64,000 bases of DNA from Microbotryum silenes-acaulis (GCA_003665825.1 QPFY01000006.1:1595356-1659355); one strand, 5' to 3'. Shown: positions 10,325-28,116, counted from the stretch's first letter. The notes: a model not told the origin generated them from the letters alone. Numbers and translations are program-made.

Positions 10325-13258
10325 GAGCACGAGCAAGCTTTAGTCGATTTGTGTTCGGGGAATTGGGCTTGTGGAAAAGGAAGGAAATCGGATCAATCAC
10401 ACAGCTAGGAACCTTTTAGCTTGCGTGTGTTTGTGTACGTGTGTGTGCTTGGTACACGGAAACTGAAATTTGTGATGTCGCTTGTGTCTTGAATGCCACT
10501 TGAAGCGGGTCTTGGCGTCGAGCCGGGAATTAATGAGTGAGAGAGGAGACTGGTTTAAGTCGCCTTCTTAGCGACGGGTGGCTACGATTGCAATCAGGAA
10601 CATGCACAGAAGTGGATCGTGAGATCGAGGCCATCCCCAAGATTGCCTGCTACACCCATCAGATGCTCCATACCTCTAGTCCGCTTCATATCCGAACCCG
10701 CAGTGCGTGACGTGTACGCCTGATCGTATGAGTCACGCGCCAGAAGGCCGAACGCGCGCCGGCTGCTGGCGACTGGATCACGGATATTGAGCGCACAGCC
10801 AGACGTTAGCAGAAGTCACGTGTTGCCTGCGGCGCGACAATCGCATGGAGCTCTTTCTCAGCCCCCTACCTGTCTTGATTTATGCCCAACGTCCGCACTT
10901 CTTCAGCTTTCGAACCAACACCATGAAATTTGCCACGTCGTCGCAAGACTCGCTCTCAATCGTTCATCCGTTCCGATGCCGTTCAGCAAAGCCGATCGAG
11001 ATGATTTGGCGCGTTCAGCACGCCTGGGCGAGACATGTGAACTAGCACATCTTACACTTAAGGTCGACGAAGGCGCGGAGTTGGGCTGTTATCCAATGTT
11101 CACCAACCTACATGAGCCATCGATCGAGCAAGACAGCCATCAATCGAGCATTACGAGCGCACCGACGTCAGGCTCCCGAGGTCCGCCGTCCACCGCCTTC
11201 CATCGCCGTCAACCGCCTACAACGCCCCAAAGCATTCTTGAAGATGAGCAGGCCGATAAAGCAGCAAGTAGCGAAACTTGGAATACAGGCTGAGCGAGAC
11301 CTTCAGATAGGGCAAGTTCAGGAGTCGCCGATAAGGATCAGGTCGGAGCCAACGTTGGTCGACCACGATCATTGGACTACATGAACGAGTGCAGGTCAAT
11401 GGTAACAGCTCGAATACTAAGGATTGTATCTGTAATTTCCGTTGCTATGCTGACATCCGTCGTCACAACATCTTCCAGAGAAAAGGTACCGTGAGTCGTT
11501 GCCCGACCATTAGCGCGTTCGCCGTGCCGCTCCGTCTCGTGTACTGAAGTCGGCATTTCTTTGTTCCCCTTCCCCAGAAGCAATCAGAACGAGTTTCATT
11601 CATGTTCCGAAACCAAGTCCGAATCGTTCAACGCATCTATCGGTCACTTTGAGCTACCCTTCCCTTCGAGTTTGAATTTACCGAGCCCACCTGGTCCGTA
11701 TCGTCGAAGATCCGAACGGACGCCGTTTCTCAAGTAAGCAGAGCAACCAACAAAGTCAATCCTTACCAAAAAGAACCAAACACACTCTACAAGCATCAGA
11801 CGGCAAGAGTGTCGGGTCTTGTGCTCCCTCGGCGATTGAGGACGAGATGTGCTTTGGGACTACGGCGGGACGAAATCGTGACCGATGCGACCACTATTAG
11901 GATCGGAACACAAGGAGGACGCAGATTGGCTCCAGGACCTGCCATCCAGCGTGCCTTCACTTCACGCTACCAATGAGCTTTGCATCGAAGCTCGCAAGAA
12001 GAAGAGCTGGCATGAGTTTATGCTTGGCGGACCATATGACAAGATCTTATGACCTCGGCTTGATCATGATCGGCATCGGCATCGGCATCGATCGGCATCC
12101 TTCCCGCGCTTCTTCTAGGGGCATCCTCGGTATCTTGGTGGTTCATCAATCTTCAATTTACGACTTCTTCCATCGTTCAGGATGTGCACTGATGGATACG
12201 AGCGTAAAGAATTGGTCCTCAAGAAGGGTAACTCGAAACTCGTTGTAGCTTGGATTGGCCTCGCCGAACCTGCGATCTCAATTGACCGGTGCCTTACTCT
12301 AGCCATTGGAACTCCAAACACGGTGAGATGTTCGCACAGGTTCTGTCGAAGGCATTTCTTGTGTTTCAAAGGGTATTTCTTGTAATCCACATCTTCAAAG
12401 CCTGCTTTTTTCAGTGCTCTCTACACTGCTGTCCGAGTCTTGAAAAGGCTTTGAAGTGAGGCGGCTGCGAGCGCAACTGCCCGCCTGTTTCTCAAGCTTA
12501 GGCATACCATATCTGTACCTGGTGTAGGTGTACTGGCTACACCGCGAAATACCGACTTAGGTTTGCAATATGACCTTGTACATCATGTGTTCGTATTTCC
12601 TTCTTTCCTTTATTTCCTGTTTCTTTCTTGTCCTTTTTTTCTTTTTCCGCTTCACCGGCAACTCCCCGGACACGAGTGGCGGCCCCCAAAAAGGGCGTTT
12701 TTCCACATGCGCCTCCGGCGGGCCTTTCGGGGGTCTGCACAGCCCCGACACGCGCAGGCGGGGTTTGGGCTTGGCTTCCTGCCGAAGGCTTCGGACCGTT
12801 CCTTCTCCTGAGCGTTCTCTTCCTTCAACTATCCCCGAGTTGGCTTACGGCGTGGTTGGACGAGAATCACACCAACTTACTAAGCTCGACTTGAGATCGC
12901 CCTCCACCTGCATCTCACATCTCCATCGTCCAGAACGAGAGGTTCGGCCTTCAAGAGCTCCCCGTCAACCGACGACGACGGCTGTTCTCGTCGGCAGGAA
13001 CGCCGAGCTCTAGCGTGTACGGGCGCAAGGGCGCTTTCCGGACCGGCTGACGCGCTAACGGCTACGCGGAGTTTTGACTGACGAAGGAACCCAAGGAAAA
13101 GAACGGACACTCTTCGTTTTGTGGGAGAGGTCAAGGGAAGGAGATGAAGTGAGTGACGAGATCGGTGTAGGTGGATAAGGAACGGTACCTGTGTTGGTGA
13201 CTGATCGTCATCCGACTCCCCCGACTTCCCGATAACCAGTCCACATACCCAACAGCTC
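10325..13258. other. Intergenic, no gene recognised
   Basis: Nearly 3 kb with only short frames. Visible features are a TG-rich stretch near 10430-10450, a GATCGGCATCGGCATC microsatellite near 12068-12100, and a T/C-rich run near 12590-12650 followed by a GC-rich, hairpin-prone block to about 12790. None of these gives a coding signal I would defend. Confidence 0.5.
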
Positions 13259-15167
13259 ATGCCACCCCAACAAGTGTTCATCATCGTTCGCCCACCCCCT
13301 TCCAAAGGCGTAGATTTGAGGAACCTACAGATCCAACTCGTCAATACCACACGAACCAACACTGCGCATCCGAGTCAGGCCAAAGCGGGTCCGCCGACCC
13401 CACCCCCACATGCTCTTGGCAAAGAGACGGAAGGTCACATCGGATCAGATGAGGGCGTCCCATCCGAAGGACGTCGTCAAGGGAGTGGGACATCAGCACA
13501 TCGAAAACCTTGGATCACGAGCGGTACAGCGTCTACTTCGACATTGGGAGCCAAGTCGTTCGATGCCGTAGCAGGAGCGACGATCGATTCCCCCGACGGA
13601 CCCATCGGTTCGGCGCCGAACGAAACCGATCCTTCAAGTCCACACCTCACGACACCTACAGCTCCAAGACCGAGTCATCCAGGTTCAACAGAGATGATCC
13701 GAAGTACGTCTTGGCAATCCGATAAATCTTCCTCCAGTGCGAACTCAACGAAGAGTTCGTTGTCTTCTTCGATCGGCTCGACGGGGACGAGTTATTCGAT
13801 TGGTGGGTCGAGTGTAGGGACCAAGGGCAGTGGAGGTGGGGGTGGAAGTGGGAGGGATAGGAGGGGTAGAGGTAGTAAGAGACGGGTTACGCCGTTGTAT
13901 AATTTGAGTTTTCATGCGTTGTTACAGACCGTTGTCACGGATGCGGGTGAGTCGACAAATGATGGGTGTTCGTTCGGGGCGTTCCGGTGTGACGAGCTGA
14001 CACGAACTGGCATCAATAGGAACGGATGAGAAGATCGCCAAGTTTTCGAAAAAGGGCACAATCGAGATGATGGATTTCGCACTTCTCGAACCACTCGACC
14101 TAAGAGCACCTCCAACCATCTCAACGCCGTCAACTTCGTCGTCGACGGTGACTTCTCCTTTGGCATTGATGCGATCAAGAGTCGTGGAGGAGTCGACGAA
14201 TGGCGGGCAATCACCGACGGGAGGTCTGTTGTCGAAACTCAAAAAACTGGGGATGGGGAAAGCGGCGATGAGAGGGAACGGAGGAGGAAGTACCGGAGGA
14301 ATGACAGCCTCCACGTCGTCAAGACGACTTTCCATCAACGAACCACGTCCTAGTCTTGCCCTACCCGACCAAAACGTCACTGTCGTGTCTCCTCGAAAAT
14401 TACCAAGAGGGCATGCATTCACCCTCACCAAATTCCTGAGGAACGATCTCGTCGAAGCCAGAGACTTGATAGGGATGAATGTGCGCTTCGAATGGAAGCG
14501 CGTGGAGAAGAAGCGGTCAACAGGAACCCGAAATCAAAGTCGTTCCAAGAGTCCAAGGAAGGAGGGTTCGGACAGGACGGTAGGGAAGGATGAGGGGAGG
14601 TTGGATTTGCCGCTTGAGGGGAGGGGCAGTAGAATGGCCTCGGTGGAGGAGGGTTCGGGCTCGGACGTTTCGATTGGGTCCGAGAGGGCGTCGAGGGAAC
14701 TGGATCGAGCCGCAATGGGTCTTGAGGGGACTCGACTTTCGTTCGCGGGCTCGGCGGACGAAGCTCTGGCGGAGCAAGGCGATGGCGAGGACATGGAGGA
14801 AGAAGAAGATTCCGACCTCGAGGATTCTGATCGACCCTGGTCTTGCACGCTCTACATCACCCAAGCCAACGCACCACAATCTCTCTCTAAATCCCCCTCC
14901 GATTCCTGGTCCCTTCCCCTCGCGCACCTTATCCCAGCACCCTACCACCCTCGCCTCGTAGCGAACCTTTCTTTCTCGCCGACACTTTCGGATGTGAGAT
15001 TGGGGAATGGGGCGGGGATCAGTGAGGAGGACTTGAAAGATGCTGTAAGTGTGACGGCGTTGTGGGTTGTGGCGAAGGACGGACTGGGGGGACGGGCCGG
15101 GGGCCTGAAGGTTGGGAATGGGAAAGGGAAAGGGAAGGGGAGGAAAGGGTCTTTCGAAGGGGGGTAA
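13259..15167 (+). CDS. Ser/Gly-rich protein of unknown function
   Basis: Two exons, 13259-13946 and 14020-15167, joined in phase (donor GGTGAGTC, acceptor ATCAATAG). The product is about 610 residues. The N-terminus (MPPQQVFIIVRPPPS...) looks folded and is followed by a long Ser/Thr/Gly-rich linker. A conserved-looking segment spans the intron (VTPLYNLSFHALLQTVV, then IAKFSKKGTIEMMDFALLEPL). Later come basic RSKSPRK, an acidic run (EDMEEEEDSDLEDSD) near 14790, and a beta-rich end (WSCTLYITQ, then NLSFSPTLSDVRLG). The tail is a Gly/Lys repeat. I see no signal peptide or membrane span. I do not recognise a family; it may be specific to this fungal lineage. The acceptor-like ACCCAACAG just before the ATG means an upstream 5' exon is possible. 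Confidence 0.75.
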
Positions 15168-15694
15168 GTGCTAGGGATCAATTCGGCGGAATGGGGCTGG
15201 TGCGGCTTGGTGGACGCTTTTGGTTTGCTTTCCTGTGCGTAGTGTGCTCTTTATGAAGTTGTTCGACTATATGTCTCGAGCTCGGGTGAGGTTTTGAGAT
15301 GAGAGAAGGGATTCGTCCTGATCGCCGATCGGACATTCTTTCTTCTTGACGAGCTCGATCTGAACTGTACTCCACTGAGCAGGAACAGAAAAGATGAGTG
15401 CCATTACAGGTCACCCTTTCCATTCGATTATAAGGCACAGATTGTCCTCAGCGAATCTGAATCTGCTGGACCTGTCATCACGTGCACCGAACGGGTCTCG
15501 TCGCTCGCGCGCGCGCCGGCGCTCGTCCGACTGCTAGTCGACTGCTCCTCCCGACCAGACCCGAAAGACTCGCCGGCGCCTGCGCGCTTTGCTCTACCAT
15601 CGCCCACTCTTCGAATTCACCAAAGTGAGCGCTGCTTGCCAATGCAAATCACCCAGCTGTTGTGCATGACTGATCGTTCAGCTTCTTCAATGAA
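15168..15694. other. Intergenic
   Basis: No coding signal. It presumably holds the 3' end of the Ser-rich gene and the promoter of the reductase relic. Confidence 0.5.
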
Positions 15695-17166
15695 GTGCCC
15701 GCTGTTGCTAAAGACTCTCTCGGTATGTACCCTACAACAGTGGCATGTGCTCGATCCGCTTGAGCGAATTGCGCAACGTCGATGCGGCCATCGAAGACGT
15801 CATCCGCGGGGGGGGGAGGGGGGGAAGCCTTCCACATGATCGTCGTCGATCTCGCTCGTACTCGCGCGTCGGGTAGTCTGAGCGTTGAGTTAAGCTGACA
15901 TGAAATAGCACCTCTTTTCCCCAGTCCTCCTCACCCTGCAGGTTTCCTCGCCGCCCACGTCGGCCAACAATTGCTCCAACGCGGATTCCGAGTCCGAGGA
16001 ACAGTCCGTTCCCAAGCCAAGGGTGAGTATCTCAAGAAGTTGTATGAGAAGGATGGCAAGGCGGATCAGTTCGACTTTGTGATTGTTGAGGATGTTGAGC
16101 AGGTACGTTTCGCCTACAAGGCATGGGGTTGCTAAGAAAGAAACAAAACGGGGAGTAAAGCACTGATGATGCGGATTCTGGCTTGGGTGTTGGTGTAAAC
16201 AGGAGGGTGCTTTCGATAAAGCTGTCAAGGGCGTCGATGCAGTCGCACACACGGCCAGTCCGTTCCACTTCAACGTCACCGACCCCCAAAAGGACTTGAT
16301 CAACCCTGCCGTCCAGTCAGTACATGAGCTCAGGCCGAAACAATGCCGTTCAACAGAACGAAGGAGTCTGACTCTTTTGCTCGTGGACTCAATCAGGGGA
16401 ACATTGAACCTCGTGCGTTCGGCTCTGCTCGAACCCAAGATCAAGCGCGTCGCCATCACGTCATCCTTCGCGGCCGTGACCAACCCTTACGATCCTGTCT
16501 ACACATTCACGGAGGAAGACTGGAACGAGTTCTCACCCATGGAGTTGGAGAAGAAGGGCAAGGACTGTGACCCGTTCCGTGAGTTCAGATGCGGTAGAGT
16601 TTTTCGACAGGAGGGAAGGAGCTGAGAGCGCTGATGCTGCGGTGTACGATGTGCATTCATAGACTCGTACCGTGCTTCCAAGACTTTAGCCGAGAAAGCG
16701 GCTTGGGACTTCCTCAAGGAGAACACCAAGGACGGCAAAGCGCCTTTTGACATCGCGACGATCAACCCTCGTGAGTCGAACGTAGCGACACAGAAAGGCA
16801 GCCCAGTTGCAACAGCCGGACTTATCCTTTTGTGGTTTTCCTTCATTCTTTTTACTCTCAAGCTTTGATCTTTGGTCCCGTGATCCATGAGATCCATGAG
16901 ATCCACTCGGCAAAATCGCTCAACACCTCCGTCGGAGTCTTCTACTCCTACCTCCTCGGCGACAAGACGAGCGAGGACGCGACCAAACCCGCTGGACTTT
17001 TGGTCGATGTCCGTGATGTAGCTTTGGCGCATATCCTCACTTTGGAGAAGGACTCATCTCCAAGAAGGAATTCGTGTACCAAGATATCTTGGACCTGCTC
17101 GAAGGTTCGGAACAGGGGAAGAAATTGTTGAGCGAGTTCCCCAAAGCGACTAAGAGTGGGAAGGGG

Positions 17167-17381
17167 AGTTGGTGTGTTGGGAATGAGGGTTAGGAATGGC
17201 GCGTTCATTGGTAATCTGTTTAGAAGCGCTCGTCTGTTTAGTGAAGCCTGGCGATGCGCACCAACCGTTGTCTTCTCTCCACGGTTGGATTACACGCTCG
17301 TCAGGTACGCATGTTTAGCTTCACAGCCACTTTCGTTGCAATTAACTGACGGTTGGATTACACGCTCGTCAGTCTCTTATT
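17167..17381 (+). repeat. 5' LTR of copia element
   Basis: 215 bases, identical to 21973-22187 except for one G/A difference near the end. It contains an internal direct repeat, CGGTTGGATTACACGCTCG, twice about 70 bases apart. The first codons read from upstream meet a TAG 27 bases into the LTR. Confidence 0.95.
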
Positions 17382-17391
17382 TGGTAGCGTC
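17382..17391 (+). other. Primer-binding site (initiator tRNA-Met)
   Basis: TGGTAGCGTC immediately follows the LTR. It matches the complement of the 3' end of fungal initiator tRNA-Met (TGGTAGCGCC in yeast) at 9 of 10 positions. This is the usual primer of fungal Ty1/copia elements and independently fixes the LTR end at 17381. Confidence 0.8.
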
Positions 17392-17446
17392 TGTATTGCC
17401 GCAAGGCACAGATCCGCACGCAGAAAAGACGCAGCGCATATCCAAG

Positions 17447-22187
<4,741 letters not shown>

Positions 22188-22327
22188 AGGGGGACGTCAA
22201 GGGCGTGAAGCAGAATTTGATCGATACGACGAGGATGGAGACGGTGTTGGGATTGAAGGCGAGGAGTGTGGAGGAGACGGTCTTGGATATGACGAGGAAC
22301 TTGGCGGAGAGGCAGAAGGAGTGGTGA

Positions 22328-23899
22328 GCGGTTGAGTGTGAATAAGCTTAGAAGATGAGAGGATCATCAAACATCGTGAAATTTAAAGAATTCATCGCAT
22401 GCAAGCTTTCGCTCGACACAGGCTTCGGCAAAAAGATTGTGGACCGAATGCGGACAAGGTCTTTGGCTGATCGATGGCTTGTCCTCCGCCGAGCAGCGGA
22501 ACACCCGGTATTTTAACATCTGGCAACAAGAGAATCGAACAGCTACTACGCACAAATATTTCTGCGCCGTCAGAGTATTTGGAAGTCTCTACGAATAGCG
22601 TGTGCTTCATCTAATGCGCCTCTCCAGGTCCGCGGAGCATCCTCGGCCGCGCTTGCCTAGTAGTCAGTGGCCAGTCATTTCATTGTACTGATGAAAAGAT
22701 GGTCCTGTGTATGTGAGTATCTTTAAGGGCTGGTATCGGGATATCGAAGCGGTGTATGCCTCTGCTCGAGTCTAAACATCAACGTCGGATAGGTTCCACG
22801 CACGGTGACTTGCTTCCGAGTGGTTGGTGAGATCGGTTAGACCCTTCGTCAAGGGGCAGCCGAGACTGGCACCGCTTCATCGAGGCGACGGCGGAAGTAG
22901 CTATAGCTGCGTACCAACGACTGAAAGACGATACACCTCTCCCTTCCGTTCACGGCTTGTAGTGAAATTGATCGTCCTTCGCAGACCCACGGCCATCATT
23001 GAAACGAGCCGCCGCCGTGGAATAGATCCGAGACATTTTTTTGGGGTCCCAAACCGAAGTCCTCGCGCGAAGTCCGGCGTTCCGGGCCCACGGTATCGCC
23101 GTCCTATTCTGCTGGTGGTCGGCGTGCGACTTTCTTTAACATCGTCTTGTCCTATTCATTGAGTGCGTGGACTGCTTCCCTTGATAAAGTACAGATGCTT
23201 CTGCTGTAGCTTTGAGAAGTCAAAGACGGTCTTCAAACTCTTCCGCAACTTGCAGCTCTCCCTGGAGGTGCTTGATTGATGATTTGAGCTGCTGATATGA
23301 GGGGCCGCCCGAGACAAGAACATCGCCCCAGAATGATTACAACACAGTCAACACAGGGGATCCGCCAAAGCGGTCGTCCACCCCGCCAGGCACATCCAAG
23401 AACGATCGCCGCTTTCGCGCGAATGAAAAAAAGTCAAAAACGAGGGTGCTGGGTGTATGCGCGAAGGCCCTGTTTGCGCGCACGACACACCCACCCCGCG
23501 CGCCGGCCCCCGCTCCAGAGGGGGAAAACTCGGAGATTGATCAGAGACACCCATTCCCACGCTGAGGAATTGTGAACGCCGTCGGAACCCTCGAACACGA
23601 AGTTTTTATCGAATAGGTTTGCACCTAGGGCCGCAAAAGGTCTTTAGCACGCAAGAGGTGCCATGAAATAGTAGAGAGTCCTTAATGCTGGGTAGGGTCG
23701 CGGCACCGGCGCCGGCAGCGCCAATCGCACAGCCCGGCCCATGCTTTCGAGCGCATTCATTGCCAAGGTCTCGCGAAGTGCTTTGGCCCCCTTCCGCCCC
23801 TCTCCCCTCTCCCCTTTCCCCTTTTCCCTTCCTCCGTACGATCCACAACTCCCTCGCCTCTTTCTTCGACGCTCGTTCCAACTTCACAAATCTGCAATC
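22328..23899. other. Intergenic; promoter of the GPI-type protein gene at its right end
   Basis: No gene recognised from 22328 to about 23770. The last 120 bases (about 23779-23860) are strongly C/T-rich (repeated CTCCCCT and CCCTTTCC blocks), the usual look of a basidiomycete core promoter, and lie 40-120 bases before the ATG at 23900. Confidence 0.55.
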
Positions 23900-25232
23900 A
23901 TGTTGTTCGCTTCCTTGACGGCCACCATGGCCCTTTCCTCCTCAGGTGAGTTGCTCGTGTCCGCTAACTCTCGCCGTCCGTTCGCATGCGATTGCAAGGC
24001 AGCGAGCGCCAAGTTGTTGTGTCCTCCTCTGGACGGGCGGTGTGCGCGCGAACACTTCGGCGCGAGCGCGAGTGCATGCATGCAGCGGGCGGGCGGAGCG
24101 ATTACCGGACCCCGATCAGGAGAACGGCTCGGGGATGGGCCCATGCAGGACAGCGTGTGATGATCCAGCAGTACAGTCAACTGACAATTAGATTTCTCTC
24201 TTCTTCTGTTTCGTAGTCCTCGTCGTGGCGGCATCGCAAGAGCTCGTCGTCGCGTCGCACTTGGCTTTATTCCGCCGCGCGGACGCGTCCGAGACGAGTT
24301 CGTCCTTCTTGGCCAACATCCTCGGCATGGCCTCGAGCGCTTGCGCCGACTCGTGCAACACCGCTACCGCAGATTACACTGTACGTGCTCCGGATACTCA
24401 GGAGACGCTTGTTGACTTTGCTGCTGTACTCTGCGCCGCGCTGGGATCTCCCAGTCTCGCGTCAGATCGGCAGATCACTACGGCGCCTTGGGAATTCAAT
24501 TCGGTTCCTTCATTTCGCTGACGAGCCTCCGGTGCATTTTCTTGCCTCTCCTCTTTCCGTTGACGCCTTGCACAACACACACAATAGCAATGCGCCAATC
24601 AAACCAGTCAATCGAGCGTCGCCATGTGTGCATGCTCTGCCCAATCCCTTGGTGATCTTCGTCAGTCATTTTCTTCGGGACGTGGGCCATGCCAGCCCCA
24701 ATTTGTACAGCCAAGGCTGACTGCAATAGCCCTCGCGCGCATTTGGCTAATTTAGGTACATGCGCGAATTGCATCGCCAACAACGGGAACGCGACGGCCA
24801 AGTCGAGTGCTGTTAGCAACTACAACTGTGAGTTCCTATCGAGAACACCAAGCGATGCGGATCGGTGTTCTGACATGAGAGAGTCGATGCGCGCCCGCCC
24901 AAAAACTAGCCTTCGTCGATCTCTGCGTCAAGGACGGCCTCGCGACCGTGACCGGCACCGTTTCCGTTGGTCAATCGACATCCGCTGTCCCCCGTGCAAC
25001 GACGACCTTGGCCAGTTCCGCATCCCGAGCCGTCTACACCACCGCTGCATCGGTATCCGCTGTGCCCGTCGCTTCCCTTGCCGGTAACTCTTCTGCCGGC
25101 AGCGCAACCGCGACGGCGACGGCGACGGGATCCGCTGCGCCGGCGTCGGAGACTGCCAAGTCCGGGGCGGGCAGACTTATTTCGAGTGGTTTGGGCGCTG
25201 TGCTCGTTGTCGCTTTGCGATTATTGGCTTGA
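23900..25232 (+). CDS. Secreted, probably GPI-anchored cysteine-containing protein
   Basis: Exons are 23900-23945, 24217-24380, 24716-24827 and 24910-25232, all joined in frame. The signal peptide (MLFASLTATMALSSS plus VLVVAASQE) is split by the first intron. The mature part has a small Cys-rich domain of about 100 residues (ACADSC, ADCNS, TCANC, VDLC). A Ser/Thr/Ala-rich stalk with TATATATG repeats follows, and a C-terminal hydrophobic tail (GLGAVLVVALRLLA) with a small-residue cleavage region suggests a GPI anchor. This is the layout of fungal cell-wall proteins; I cannot place the Cys domain in a named family (it is not a clear CFEM domain). The third exon's acceptor (GCCAAG) was chosen because it alone keeps phase after the long 335-base intron. 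Confidence 0.75.
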
Positions 25233-25815
25233 TCAGACCTCGAGTGCTTCTTGGATCGATTTGTATTGACATGGACGGACGAATATCAGTACTGGATCCC
25301 GAAGCTCGCACCTTTGGAAAAACCCGCAAACCCCACAAAAGCACCCCCTGTTCATTAATAATAATATGTAGGCGGAAAGCTGGACCGCTTCTTTCTCTAT
25401 CAGCATCCTCTTCTTCACTCCTCGCCAGACCCTTGGGGCCAGTGTCTGTTACTCCCTTCTCATTTATTTATGTTGTCCACCTCTTTGGAGTATCTTCGCG
25501 GACGCTCTGTTTCCACCCCCCTTCTCCTTTCGCAACCTTCACTTGGCATTGTTTATTAACTTATTTTGCACACTTTTTAACCCGAAATGGCAAGCAGTGA
25601 AAGAGAGAGGAGGTCACCATGGCGCTCTCCGGCTCGGCGATGAGAGTCCCGACGAAGCAAGTGGGATCACGTGATTGCTAATTGATCGGCCCGATCGAGT
25701 GATCGACGGGACAACTCGGCACGCCATTCCGTCTCTTGGCTCCGTTCCGCACCTGGCAAGTAGCCCTCTCCGCTCGACTCGAACGTAGTACAGCTCGACA
25801 CCATCGACCAGGACC
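25233..25815. other. Intergenic
   Basis: 3' flank of the GPI-type gene and 5' flank of the DUF202-like gene; a CT-rich stretch lies at about 25440-25570. No coding signal. Confidence 0.5.
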
Positions 25816-26806
25816 ATGCTGGGCGAAGATATTGGCCGTACGGTCACTCGCCTTACACATCGGAAGCAGAACTCGAAACCCGTTGCGACGTATAATGGTG
25901 AGTCTATTGAGGACGAGGTGATGTGCTCGACTGGGCTCAGGAGCTGAGAGGAAGAGAAGATGGTCGAGCTGACGCCTTTGTCTGGTTGCTTCTCGAACCT
26001 CGGCATGATCTTCGAACATTAGGTCACCGAAGAAACAGTTTCATCACCCCCGACATCGACGAACTGACCGAGCTAAGAGCCCGACAAAGGACCTTTGACG
26101 GTATGTACGCCCACGTGCCGTAGGCTTGACGAGAAAGCTGAGGCTTGCGGAGAGGTTTGGGTGCTCGTACAGGTGCTTATACCCGTACGGCGTTGGGGTT
26201 GTTCGATTACGCGCTCCTCATTTTGAAGATCTTTTCAGCCGAGTTCGCGAAGAGTGAGTGGCTCCTCCTTTTCATCGGGAGCTCACACTCGAGAAGGCTA
26301 TGAAGTATTGTTGACTGATTGGTATATCACTTCTTTTTTCAGTCGGTCTTCTCTATGTCATTCTGGGGACGCTCATCCTGTTGATCGGGTACCACCGCGC
26401 CAGAAGAGGCGATGTCGATTTTGCCGGTGCGTCTCTAATGTCGGCACCCGGCTTGGCTACTTGTGCAAATGATGAGTAGCTGAACTGATGCTTGAAATTT
26501 CGTACAGACGAATATCGGACATCGCCTACAACGACCGTCTCTCCGCCCTCCACTTCAGCCGAGACGACATCCAAAACCCCTGAACCCCGCACCGCTCCCT
26601 CCGAACCGCACCCCGATTCCAATCCCGAACCACTGAACACCACCCAAGCAGCCATGGTTGCCTCCGCACCTCCCCACGTCGCTCAAGCCGTCGGTCCTAA
26701 ACTCTGGGGTCGCCCTTTTCGAACGAGCGGGGACGTCGTCGTTGTGCTTTGCTTGGTCTGTGTGGTGTTGTATGCGGCGATCTTTGCGCTCGTGATGGAG
26801 CTGTAG
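25816..26806 (+). CDS. Small DUF202-like membrane protein
   Basis: The supported part consists of exons ending near 26100 (TELRARQRTFDG), 26175-26251 (GAYTRTALGLFDYALLILK), 26342-26426 (GLLYVILGTLILLIGYHRAR) and 26507-26806. Each junction keeps phase. Three hydrophobic spans are visible: ALGLFDYALLILKIF, LLYVILGTLILLIGY, and VVVVLCLVCVVLYAAIFALV at the C-terminus. A Pro/Thr/Glu-rich cytosolic linker precedes the last span. The RxRTF...YTRTALGLF...GYHRARR pattern resembles fungal DUF202 proteins, a family also represented by the VTC1-type membrane domain. The first exon (ATG at 25816) and its join to the exon near 25940 are tentative. Function unknown. Confidence 0.55.
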
Positions 26807-27537
26807 GTGGGGTGGTTGGGAGAGGGTGTCAAGATTAATCTGGAATATTGTTATTGTATGGTACTGTTGTATCGCGTTGTTGTAAAATATCTCAACTTCG
26901 ACTCGACGCGAGTCATCGCATGTCTCATTACCCTCGCGTCTGAGATGTCTGAGACAATGACGCTTTCGCATGGAAGTCGGATGGGTTATACCGCTGTGTG
27001 GACTCAAAGCGGATACATGGAATCAGCGACATACTCCGGGTTCTTGATCTTGCGATTCCGACTCCTGAAAGCTATGCTCGGCTTTTTCAATGGGCCGACG
27101 TTAGTCCCATCGCAGCGTTTTGACCGAGGTGCCGCTCTCCTCGCGGTCTTCTTCTTTCTCGCCATTCGCCATCGTTCGCACAACGACCTCTACCATCAGC
27201 GGTCCCATCACCCATATCTTTTAGTAGCCAGCACAGGTCGGTGGGGTGGGGAGGTGTAGCATTGCGCCGAGCCCGAAGCACGTGAGCACTCTATCCCCGA
27301 GAATCGCTGCGAGAGGAAAAAAGTACCTCCTGAGTCTGACGATCTTCTACTAAACCACCCTTTCGCTCTCTTTCGCACTCTCGCTTTCGCTTCGCAGCAC
27401 CGTTCTTGGGTCAAGAAGGAAGAATCGGGATCCTCGTGAAGGACTTCTTTGGAGATACCACATTACGAACGTTGATACCGTCGATCCAAAAGTGAAGCTC
27501 GTAGGACTACGTTCATTCGGCGGCGAGTGAGACGGCG
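26807..27537. other. Intergenic
   Basis: No gene recognised; pyrimidine-rich near 27340-27390, possibly promoter of the next gene. Confidence 0.5.
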
Positions 27538-28116
27538 ATGATGCGGAATGACGGCCCCTCGCGGTTCAGGACCGACTCGACAACGCCCTTCATCGTCGAG
27601 AGTTCGATAAGGGTCGTTTCGGAGGATACTGGGGGAACACGAGATGAATATGATGGGACCAGAAGCAATCGGTCAGATGAGGCGTACTGGGCCCACAGAG
27701 CGGGACACTTTGGCCCGATGTGTATGACCGAGGTGACTAGAGACAACGTCGCGGCGCGGGAGCTGGGTGCGATCGAGCCGACGACACCTTCAAGTAGTAC
27801 GAATTCACCGGCTCAAGGTTCAGCCACCAGCCCGGATACGATACAGCATCAGCACCTCGACGAAGATGACGACCCGATCATCCAAGTCGTCGAACCAACT
27901 TGGAAAGCCGTGCCTCTTCGACCTAGGAAGCAGACGCGTTTCGAGAGGGCCGAAGAGCGACGACGGCAGATGACGGAGGAGGAATGGGTGATTAGCGAGA
28001 AGAAAAGGAGGAGGACGACGCTCGGGTTGATCGTGGGGGTTTGCGGAACGGTTGTGGTGGGAACGGTGGTGATTTGTGCGATCTTTGTAGCCCAGAAACG
28101 GAGGGATGGGGGCTGA
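27538..28116 (+). CDS. Single-pass membrane protein, low-complexity cytosolic domain (1 of 3)
   Basis: Single exon, 192 residues from the ATG at 27538 (a second ATG follows at once). The N-terminal 150 residues are polar, with Ser/Thr/Asp-rich stretches. A highly charged segment (RFERAEERRRQMTEEEW...KKRRR) precedes one transmembrane span (LGLIVGVCGTVVVGTVVIC) and a short basic tail. There is no signal peptide. This architecture recurs in the next two genes. Family not recognised. Confidence 0.6.
   Translation: MMRNDGPSRFRTDSTTPFIVESSIRVVSEDTGGTRDEYDGTRSNRSDEAYWAHRAGHFGPMCMTEVTRDNVAARELGAIEPTTPSSSTNSPAQGSATSPDTIQHQHLDEDDDPIIQVVEPTWKAVPLRPRKQTRFERAEERRRQMTEEEWVISEKKRRRTTLGLIVGVCGTVVVGTVVICAIFVAQKRRDGG

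Noticed and set aside
12559..13013. Plus-strand frames with a hydrophobic start near 12570
   Set aside because: The hydrophobic stretch comes from a T/C-rich run; downstream sequence is compositionally random with no splice-supported continuation.
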